NCBI GenBank assembly: GCA_947177005.1
Contig: CAMWSZ010000203.1
Coordinates: 1 to 6,002 of the forward strand
Direction of reading: 5' to 3'
DNA from: an uncultured Clostridia bacterium
GTDB lineage: Bacteria; Bacillota; Clostridia; Oscillospirales; Oscillospiraceae
Length of the DNA stretch: 6,002 nucleotides
Shown: one piece after another, positions 1 through 4,990 of the stretch
Layout: every line of letters starts with the position of its first letter
Numbering within the stretch: position 1 is the first letter of the stretch
Translations under genes and position numbers: made by a program
Notes under the pieces: model-generated
What the model saw: the letters and a program-made list of their open reading frames with translations, nothing else
Databases searched by the model: none
Told to the model about the DNA's origin: nothing

Positions 1-90
1 GGACAGATCGGAGAGGAAATCCGCCTGACTGACTGCGCTGCTGTTGGTTGCGCCCCAGGATTCCAGGAGCGAAATAATGGCCGCCCGCAT
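1..90 (-). CDS. Possible start of metI-like permease, cut by the left edge
   Basis: An ATG at 90-88 opens a frame of 30 codons to the window edge (MRAAIISLLESWGATN..., then QADFLSDLS). It lies in a different frame from metN, directly after the point where the NIL domain ends. A GGAGG-rich stretch within the metN codons for VEEV lies about 12 bases upstream and could serve as a ribosome binding site. In MetNIQ operons the permease MetI normally follows MetN, so position supports the call. No membrane segment is visible yet, so the family cannot be shown. It may instead be a shadow of metN, with the real metI beginning further left. Confidence 0.3.
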   Translation of the reverse strand, partial: MRAAIISLLESWGATNSSAVSQADFLSDLS

Positions 91-1111
91 GATAATCAGG
101 CACCTCCTCCACGGTAATATTTTTCTGGGCGGCGATGTATGCAAGGGCTTTCTCCGCGCCGCTGGCGGGCAGGCCCAGCAGCATCGTCCCAAAGGCCCGG
201 CCGTCGATATTGCGGGTGTCCGCACCTAGAATATTAGCCTTCACGCCGCAGTCAATGGCGAGGGATGCAACGAGGGGCTGATAAGCGGTGCCGCCGTTGA
301 AGGCGAGGCGGATGACTATGCTTCCCTTTTTGTCCCGGTTCTGCGAAAGCAGCTCATAGGGCACGCCGTCGGGATAGACCAGCCGCCGTCCGGCCTCGGT
401 CCGGGGGTGCGAAAAGACCTCCTCTACCGAACCGCTTTCGGCCAGATGTCCATGGTCCAGAATCGCCACCCGGGAGCAAATTTCCTCAATCACCTTCATC
501 TCGTGGGTGATGACCACCACCGTGATGCCCAGCCGCCGGTTGATGTCCTGAATCAGCCGCAGGATAGCGCGGGTCGTTTTTGGGTCCAGCGCGCTGGTGG
601 CCTCGTCGCACAGCAGGACCTTCGGGTTGGTGGCCAAGGTGCGGGCAATGGCCACCCGCTGCTTCTGACCGCCCGAGAGCTGTGCCGGATAGGCCCTTGC
701 CCGTGCGCTCAGATCGACAATCTCCAGCAGCTCCTTTGCCCTGCTGGCCGCCTCTTTTTTCGGCGTACCGGCGATTTCCATGGGAAAGCAGATGTTGTCA
801 ATGGCGGTGCGCTGCATGAGCAGGTTAAAGCCCTGAAAGATCATGCCAATGGACTGACGGGCTTTTCTCAGCTCCGCGGCGGACAGTGCCGTCATGTCCT
901 GTCCGTCCACCACCACCCGGCCTTCTGTCGGGCGCTCCAGCAGGTTGATACAGCGGACCAACGTGCTTTTGCCCGCGCCGCTGAGCCCGATGACGCCGAA
1001 AATCTCTCCGGCCTGCACATCAATATTAATATGCTCCAGTGCGGCGACTTCATTCTCACCGCCGCCAAACCGTTTCGAGACATCAATCAATTGGATAATT
1101 GGATCAGCCAT
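2..1111 (-). CDS. metN: MetN-type methionine ABC importer ATPase, 3' end beyond window
   Basis: ATP-binding subunit of a MetNIQ-family importer, which takes up methionine (D- and L-) and related compounds at the cytoplasmic membrane. About 370 residues are visible. Walker A GLSGAGKST is at 42-50, the Q-loop glutamine at 93, the ABC signature LSGGQKQR at 145-152, Walker B VLLCDEATSALDP at 165-177 and the switch histidine at 203. After the nucleotide-binding domain comes a C-terminal NIL domain (about 261-337, starting KKGSIVIRLAF), the amino-acid-sensing regulatory domain that separates MetN from other ABC ATPases. The start is fixed by AGGAGG at 1123-1118, six bases before the ATG. The gene is controlled by the T-box leader just upstream. 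The frame has no stop before the left edge: some 33 residues after the NIL domain (PDYHAGGHYFAP onward) do not look like a usual MetN tail and overlap a possible metI start. Identity as MetN is secure; methionine rather than another amino acid is inferred from the NIL domain and the T-box. Confidence 0.93.
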   Translation of the reverse strand, partial: MADPIIQLIDVSKRFGGGENEVAALEHINIDVQAGEIFGVIGLSGAGKSTLVRCINLLERPTEGRVVVDGQDMTALSAAELRKARQSIGMIFQGFNLLMQRTAIDNICFPMEIAGTPKKEAASRAKELLEIVDLSARARAYPAQLSGGQKQRVAIARTLATNPKVLLCDEATSALDPKTTRAILRLIQDINRRLGITVVVITHEMKVIEEICSRVAILDHGHLAESGSVEEVFSHPRTEAGRRLVYPDGVPYELLSQNRDKKGSIVIRLAFNGGTAYQPLVASLAIDCGVKANILGADTRNIDGRAFGTMLLGLPASGAEKALAYIAAQKNITVEEVPDYHAGGHYFAPGILGRNQQQRSQSGGFPLRSV

Positions 1112-1117
1112 AAAAAA

Positions 1118-1123
1118 CCTCCT
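1118..1123 (-). promoter_or_regulatory. Ribosome binding site of metN
   Basis: Perfect AGGAGG followed by six T residues and the ATG at 1111. It lies 11 bases beyond the T-tract of the T-box terminator, so metN is translated only from transcripts that read through. Confidence 0.9.
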
Positions 1124-1133
1124 CACACGGCGC

Positions 1134-1172
1134 AAAAAAACGCCGTCCCTGACACAGACATCAAGGACAGCG
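1134..1172 (-). terminator. T-box intrinsic terminator before metN
   Basis: A 12-pair stem (CGCTGTCCTTGA at 1172-1161 with TCAGGGACGGCG at 1152-1141, all Watson-Crick or GU) with an eight-base loop is followed by seven T residues at 1140-1134. Its 5' arm reuses the bases that form the 3' half of the antiterminator (1173-1163), so the two structures exclude each other, as the T-box mechanism requires. Confidence 0.93.
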
Positions 1173-1418
1173 CAGCAATCGCACCGTGGTACCACCTTGC
1201 TTCACCGCGGCCTCACGGCAGCGGTCTCATAGGGTACAGGCATACCCAGAACGCGGTAACGGGCGTACCCGCCGCAGCCTGAAGCAAATCCGCTCTCGGT
1301 GCGGGGCTCCGGAACCATGTTCAGCGAATCTTTTCGCGCCTGTTCCCACCCTCCAGGCTCTCTGCCGCGTAATATGAACCGCTTACTCTTTCCTTCACAG
1401 CCGCTGCATCATTGATTT
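1134..1418 (-). promoter_or_regulatory. T-box riboswitch leader, probably tRNA-Met responsive
   Basis: The leader RNA senses uncharged tRNA and permits read-through into metN when the amino acid is scarce. Stem I shows the specifier-loop 5' strand AGAGTA (1389-1384) opposite GAACATGG (1322-1315). The flanking pairs are AGCG/CGCT (1383-1380 with 1326-1323) and GGAA/TTCC (1393-1390 with 1314-1311). The AGAGA motif and GGTGGGAA apical element (1350-1343) are closed by GCCTG/CAGGC. The T-box AAGGTGGTACCACGG is at 1198-1184. The antiterminator pairs AAGG (1198-1195) with CCTT (1166-1163) and ACGGTGC (1187-1181) with GCGCTGT (1173-1167), leaving the seven-base bulge TGGTACC. The specifier is AUG (1318-1316) if one base separates it from GAA, or CAU (1319-1317) if it follows GAA directly. 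The variable base of TGGN is U, pairing with discriminator A73; tRNA-Met has A73, while bacterial tRNA-His has C73. That and metN downstream favour methionine. The transcript start near 1418 is inferred from the promoter. Confidence 0.95.
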
Positions 1419-1424
1419 GCGGAT

Positions 1425-1453
1425 AGTATACGATAATTTTCCCACCAAGTCAA
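1425..1453 (-). promoter_or_regulatory. Sigma-A/sigma-70 promoter of the T-box-metN unit
   Basis: -35 TTGACT at 1453-1448 and -10 TATACT at 1430-1425, separated by exactly 17 bases. The spacer is AT-rich next to the -10 box. Initiation is expected near 1418, just ahead of T-box stem I. It is the best promoter in the window; a strong constitutive promoter fits a gene regulated by transcription attenuation. Confidence 0.85.
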
Positions 1454-1479
1454 CAGGTAAATTGCTGCAAATAACGGTC

Positions 1480-1499
1480 CCGGACAGCGAATCGTCCGG
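1480..1499. repeat. Short inverted repeat upstream of the metN promoter
   Basis: CCGGAC (1480-1485) and GTCCGG (1494-1499) form a six-pair palindrome with an eight-base centre, about 27 bases upstream of the -35 box. No T-tract follows on the minus strand, so it is not a terminator by itself. It could be an operator or merely a secondary hairpin after the htrA terminator. Confidence 0.35.
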
Positions 1500-1510
1500 C
1501 AAGAGTGTAC

Positions 1511-1556
1511 AAAAACGCAGGACAGGCGCGGTGCATACACACCGCGCCCGCCTTGC
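1511..1556 (-). terminator. Strong intrinsic terminator of htrA
   Basis: A 17-position stem (arms 1556-1540 and 1533-1517) with one A-C mismatch and two GU pairs, a very GC-rich nine-pair top (GGCGCGGTG with CACCGCGCC) and a six-base loop TGTATG, followed by G and five T residues at 1515-1511. It starts 45 bases after the htrA stop codon and separates htrA from the metN unit. Confidence 0.9.
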
Positions 1557-1584
1557 AAAAAGAGAGAGAAAAGAGAGGAAAAAA
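1557..1584. other. Homopurine/homopyrimidine tract after htrA
   Basis: An unbroken run of 28 purines on the plus strand (A and GA repeats), hence pyrimidines in the htrA transcript, lying between the htrA stop codon and its terminator hairpin. I see no gene or known site in it. Unpaired pyrimidine-rich RNA just before a terminator may ease hairpin folding, but that is a guess. Confidence 0.5.
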
Positions 1585-1600
1585 TGTCTCGGAATCTGGT

Positions 1601-2995
1601 TTAAGCCGCGCCCCGGCCGCCGAAGCCGTAGCCGTTGAAGAACTGGTCAAAGAATTCGTCCATATCTCCATAGTAGTAGTCGGAATTGCCGCTGCCGGGC
1701 TGCTGGTTGTTCTGCTCGGACTGCTGATTTTGCTGGTTCTGGGAATCGTACTCAACGGGTTTTTCGGTGGTGCTGCCGAAGGTGATGTCGGTGGTGTGTA
1801 CCTGACCGCCGCGGACATAGGTAATAGTAGCGGTATCTCCAGCTTTATAGCTCTTGCTGCCCAAAATAGAGGTAATATCGCTGTTGGTGGTAATCGTGGT
1901 GGTGCCGACCATTGTGATGACGTCGCCTGCCTGCAAACCGGCCTTATCAGCGGGACCGCCGCTGACAACCTCCGTGAGATAGCCGCCGGAACGGACGCCG
2001 CTTTCCGGATAATTGGCCGCGTTGGCAACGGAGATGCCCATATAAGCGTGGGAGGTAACCTGACCGTTGGTCATGATATCCTGAATCATAGCCAGCACGT
2101 CGTCCAGCGGGATAGCGAAGCCCAGGCCCTCAATGCTGGCGGCGCTGGATCTGCTGTCGCTGCTGTACTTGGCGGAAACGATGCCTACCACTTCCCCGTA
2201 GCTGTTGAACAGGGGACCGCCGGAGTTGCCGGAGTTGACGGCTACGGAAACCTGAATCATATTAAACGGGGTGCCGTCCAGATTGATCTCGCGGTTCAGG
2301 CAGGAAACGATGCCCTCCGACATGGAGAAGGTGAGTTCTCCAAGCGGGTTGCCGATGGTTACGACGTCGTCCCCCACCTGCAAGCTGGAGGAAGTACCCA
2401 GCGTAACGGGCTTCAGCTCCGTATCGCCCGGATCGACCTTGATGACGGCGATATCATAGTCCTTGTCGCCGCCGATGATCTGCGCGGGATAGGATTTTCC
2501 GTCGTTCAGGGTGACGGACACATTCTCGCCGCCCTCAATGACGTGGTAATTGGTGACGATATAGCCGTCCTTTGTGATAATGAAACCGCTGCCGGAGCTG
2601 GCGTTCTGCACCGCCTGTCCGAAGAAGTTGTAGCCCACGGATGCGGTTACGTTGATGCTGACGCAGCTGTTGACATTGGCGCTGTAGATCTCAGGGAAGG
2701 TCAGCTTTTGGGACCCGGTGATATTAACGGTTTTCACCTCCGCAACGCCTCTGTCCACCATTTGGATCTGTGTCTCGTCTTTCTGACCGGACCGCCAGTC
2801 CTGCACCAGCCAGCCGGCCCCGAAGGACATACCCAGCAGCAGTGCCGCACAAAGGACACCTGCCACAATTCTCCTGCCTGTTTTTTTTGGTTTTTTCGGC
2901 TCCACCGGCTCCAGCATGGGAATCGGCTCACTGTAATCGGGGCGGTAGCGGTAATGGTACTCATAGCTGCTTCTATCGTTATCATCGTTATACAT
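1601..2995 (-). CDS. htrA: Membrane-anchored HtrA/DegP-type serine protease with PDZ domain
   Basis: A 464-residue trypsin-like protease (S1C/HtrA family) that degrades or handles misfolded proteins outside the membrane. Residues 1-40 form a charged, tyrosine-rich cytoplasmic segment ending in a Lys/Arg patch. Residues 43-64 form one membrane anchor, followed by a linker and the protease domain (about 98-305). The catalytic triad is visible: His151 (TNYHVIEGG), Asp181 (DYDIAVIKV) and Ser258 (NSGNSGGPL). A single PDZ domain spans about 313-405. The C-terminus is a Gln/Asn/Ser-rich stretch (417-437) and then an acidic, aromatic, glycine-rich tail (DYYYGDMDEFFDQFF...GRGAA). The segment before the nucleophile reads QVSVAVNSG instead of the common QTDAAINPG. 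The start is supported by AGGAGG at 3010-3005, nine bases upstream. Length and layout match clostridial HtrA/DegP-like proteins; HtrA paralogues cannot be told apart here, so the symbol is a family name. The gene ends at a strong terminator and has a candidate promoter of its own. Confidence 0.96.
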   Translation of the reverse strand: MYNDDNDRSSYEYHYRYRPDYSEPIPMLEPVEPKKPKKTGRRIVAGVLCAALLLGMSFGAGWLVQDWRSGQKDETQIQMVDRGVAEVKTVNITGSQKLTFPEIYSANVNSCVSINVTASVGYNFFGQAVQNASSGSGFIITKDGYIVTNYHVIEGGENVSVTLNDGKSYPAQIIGGDKDYDIAVIKVDPGDTELKPVTLGTSSSLQVGDDVVTIGNPLGELTFSMSEGIVSCLNREINLDGTPFNMIQVSVAVNSGNSGGPLFNSYGEVVGIVSAKYSSDSRSSAASIEGLGFAIPLDDVLAMIQDIMTNGQVTSHAYMGISVANAANYPESGVRSGGYLTEVVSGGPADKAGLQAGDVITMVGTTTITTNSDITSILGSKSYKAGDTATITYVRGGQVHTTDITFGSTTEKPVEYDSQNQQNQQSEQNNQQPGSGNSDYYYGDMDEFFDQFFNGYGFGGRGAA

Positions 2996-3125
2996 GAAAA
3001 ATAGCCTCCTTAATTTGTATGGCCTTTGTTGTTGTTGAGGATAGAATACAGCGGATTTATGACAAGATTATGAAGAAATTTTGCAGAGTTTATAAACATT
3101 CGCTGAATTGAAGCTGAAAGTTTCG
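2996..3125 (-). promoter_or_regulatory. htrA upstream region with candidate activator repeats
   Basis: This 130-base AT-richer gap lies between the HAD gene stop and htrA. On the minus strand TCATAA occurs at 3073-3068 and again at 3062-3057, an 11-base period typical of OmpR/PhoB-family response-regulator sites. A possible -10 box TATTCT is at 3048-3043, with no good -35 hexamer 17 bases upstream, as in activator-dependent promoters. A perfect palindrome GTTTATAAAC lies at 3088-3097. I see no hairpin with a T-tract, so read-through from the upstream operon is possible. The htrA ribosome binding site AGGAGG is at 3010-3005. Promoter and repeats are pattern-based inference. Confidence 0.4.
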
Positions 3126-3923
3126 CTACAGTTCATCCTTCTGGGATTTTTCCCGGACATACTTCTGTTTTGTCCGAATTTCCTCCAGCGCGGAACAGAT
3201 TCCGTCTGAGAAAAGCTGTCCGTCCGGTATAACGATCTTATGTGTACAGCATACATCCGCTGCAAGCCGCTGGGGGACAACCGCAAAATCTGCCGCGTTC
3301 AGCATGGTCACATCAAATTCGCTGTCGCCTGCCGCAATGGCGGTTCCGGTCCGAAACTGTTCCTGAAAGCGCGTCAGAGCGGCCCCTTTGTGGATACTTC
3401 TGGGGATACAGTAGACTTTTGTCCTGTCATACCGGACTGTCACAAGCGCGCCGTCCAAGCCGCTGCGGAGGAGCTGTGCAGCGGCTTCTGGATTTCCGAT
3501 CTTGGCATAGGTCATCAGGTGCAGCGGCGTATGGATATGTTCCGCCGTTACCATTCTGCCAAGCAAACCGGCGGCCCGTTCCGCCTCCTCCAGCTCCCGT
3601 CCGGCACGCCGCCGCGTTTCAGCCAGCCACGGACCGTCCGGACAGCCGTCCTTCAGCAGGACGCCGCCGTTGCATACCAGCGCATACCGGCAGGGCAGCA
3701 GGTCCCGAAAAATAAAGATCCGGCCGTATTGTTCCGGCGACCGCGTCGTGACCGGTATCAGCCGCAGCCAGGACGCCGCCTCCCGCAGCCAGTCCAGCGT
3801 CCGGCGGGTCATATAGCTCTGCTCCCTGCCGTGGAGGTATTCCACCACGGTTTTCTCCTCTGCAATCTCTACGCGGTGGGAATAGAGCAGTGTATGGTCC
3901 AAATCGGAAAAAAAGGCCGTCAT
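3126..3923 (-). CDS. HAD-superfamily phosphatase of a Ter-type biosynthetic cassette
   Basis: A 265-residue HAD hydrolase, probably a Mg-dependent phosphatase acting on a small phosphorylated metabolite in the cytoplasm. Motif I is FFSDLDHTL with nucleophile Asp7 and acid/base Asp9. Motif II is in PVTTRS (Thr59/Thr60), motif III is Lys179 (SIHKGAAL) and motif IV is AAGDSEFDVTML (Asp200, Asp204). The region between motifs II and III (about 85-170, beginning CNGGVLL) has the size of a C2-type cap, as in Cof/sucrose-phosphatase-like HADs. The frame stays open for 54 codons further upstream into the preceding gene. I chose the ATG at 3923 because the HAD fold begins there and a GGGGG Shine-Dalgarno (3936-3932) sits eight bases before it, partly abutting the upstream stop. 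The gene is translationally close to the StiP-type gene (14-base gap) and so is probably co-expressed. HAD enzymes occur next to PRTase-TRSP and StiP genes in Ter-associated cassettes. Substrate unknown. Confidence 0.88.
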   Translation of the reverse strand: MTAFFSDLDHTLLYSHRVEIAEEKTVVEYLHGREQSYMTRRTLDWLREAASWLRLIPVTTRSPEQYGRIFIFRDLLPCRYALVCNGGVLLKDGCPDGPWLAETRRRAGRELEEAERAAGLLGRMVTAEHIHTPLHLMTYAKIGNPEAAAQLLRSGLDGALVTVRYDRTKVYCIPRSIHKGAALTRFQEQFRTGTAIAAGDSEFDVTMLNAADFAVVPQRLAADVCCTHKIVIPDGQLFSDGICSALEEIRTKQKYVREKSQKDEL

Positions 3924-3937
3924 GCACCTTTCCCCCT

Positions 3938-4990
3938 TCAGGTATCCGCAAGCTTCCGGATTAATCCGCAGGCGCGGTAGCGCCGGAGCGGGTATTCCAC
4001 AACCTCTACCTGTTTTTCCCGAGCCAACTGGAAGATATGTCCCAGATGTTCCCCGTCGTCCAGACTGCGGACCAGTATTTTCCACGGGACACGCCGGAGC
4101 AGTACGCGGGTAGCCTCGCCGGTGCCCGGCTTGACCAGATTGACGTCGTTAATCCCGAACGTATGACAGATTTCCCGGACCTCCTCCAGACCCGCGCCCC
4201 ATTTTTCCGGCGATGCAGTATTGCACTGTTCAGGCTTCCGGAACCTGTCCGCGATTTCCTTAATAAACTGATAGGTCAGGTCCTTGTCCCGGAGGTTTTC
4301 GTAAAAAACCGTGCCGTGGAAGTCGTCCGCGCCGATGATGTCCCCGCGCAGGAAAGTACGGCTCAACAGTCCGGAAACGGTGGAGTTGAGACAGGAGCTG
4401 GCAATCAGAAAATCGTCCCGCGTTCCGTATTTCTCCGCGGCGCACGCCGGGTCCGACAGTACCGCCAGTCCCGGAGACACGCCGGGATAGTCCCGCATAG
4501 CCTCGCGCAGTTGGGACTGAATCGCACCCTTACCGGTCCAGCCGTCCACAAATTGCAGGTCTGCTGGTTTGTGGCGGGCTAAAATGTAGGACATAGCATT
4601 TTTGTCGATTCCTCTCCCGCGGATAATGGATATGGTATAGTGGGGCAGGTCCGCCCCGTGGAACTGCCGCAGAAAGCGGCGGATTAAAATGCCTGCCGGT
4701 GTGCCCGCACGGGCCAGCGATACCAGTACGCCCTCCGGTCCTTTCTCTGCCCAGATCTGTTCTGCTGCCTGCGCCACGGCGTCCGCCGTCATCTGTCCAT
4801 AGCGGCGCAGGGCGGTATGATAGGTACGCAGATATTGTTCCGTCGGCTCGTACTCCACCGGCAGCATCTCCGAATAGTGGACCCCGCTTTGAATCAGCCG
4901 TTCCCGTTCCGGCGTACTCAGGGGCGTCACCAGACCGGAAATGTCCTTTAACAGTATAGTGACATCCTCCGGGCGGTATGTGCTAAACAT
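3938..4990 (-). CDS. StiP-family / PRTase_1 protein with C-terminal Pelota-like domain
   Basis: A 350-residue cytoplasmic protein of the family annotated as cysteine protease StiP and, in domain analyses of Ter systems, as a phosphoribosyltransferase (PRTase_1). Visible motifs are SLARAGTPAGILIRR (91-105), ISIIRGRGIDKNA (120-132) and FVDGWTGKGAI (147-157). The last resembles a PRPP-binding loop. Then come SSCLNSTVSGLLSRT with Cys200 (198-212) and DDFHG with His225 (222-226). Residues about 275-350 (GINDVNLVKPGTGEATRVLLRR onward) fit a Pelota/L7Ae-like RNA-binding domain, weaker support than for the core. The start at 4990 is chosen because GGAGGGG precedes it by five bases and the family begins near FSTYRPEDVTILLKDI. 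An upstream in-frame ATG at 5065 would lie inside the previous gene. It overlaps the PRTase-TRSP stop by eight bases, so translational coupling is likely. Biochemical activity is unsettled: transferase, protease or both. Confidence 0.88.
   Translation of the reverse strand: MFSTYRPEDVTILLKDISGLVTPLSTPERERLIQSGVHYSEMLPVEYEPTEQYLRTYHTALRRYGQMTADAVAQAAEQIWAEKGPEGVLVSLARAGTPAGILIRRFLRQFHGADLPHYTISIIRGRGIDKNAMSYILARHKPADLQFVDGWTGKGAIQSQLREAMRDYPGVSPGLAVLSDPACAAEKYGTRDDFLIASSCLNSTVSGLLSRTFLRGDIIGADDFHGTVFYENLRDKDLTYQFIKEIADRFRKPEQCNTASPEKWGAGLEEVREICHTFGINDVNLVKPGTGEATRVLLRRVPWKILVRSLDDGEHLGHIFQLAREKQVEVVEYPLRRYRACGLIRKLADT

Noticed and set aside
407..1282. Long plus-strand open frame of 291 codons antisense to metN and its leader
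   Set aside because: It covers metN and the T-box on the opposite strand, shows no recognisable domain, and metN has full ABC motifs and a ribosome binding site.
1505..3004. Plus-strand open frame of 499 codons antisense to htrA
   Set aside because: It mirrors htrA codon by codon; the minus strand carries the complete catalytic triad, membrane anchor and PDZ domain.
3102..3120. TTCAGC repeated 11 bases apart just after the HAD stop
   Set aside because: Too short and imperfect to separate from chance, and not aligned with the promoter elements.
3126..3140. KDEL at the C-terminus of the HAD protein
   Set aside because: KDEL is a eukaryotic ER-retention signal with no meaning in a bacterium; a four-residue match is chance.
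3735..3752. TTRSP string in the HAD protein, same letters as the TRSP-domain motif next door
   Set aside because: In the HAD protein it sits exactly at HAD motif II after a hydrophobic strand; there is no wider similarity to the TRSP domain.
3924..4085. 54-codon upstream extension of the HAD frame
   Set aside because: It lies inside the StiP-type gene, is arginine/glycine-rich without similarity to HAD N-termini, and a ribosome binding site supports the ATG at 3923.
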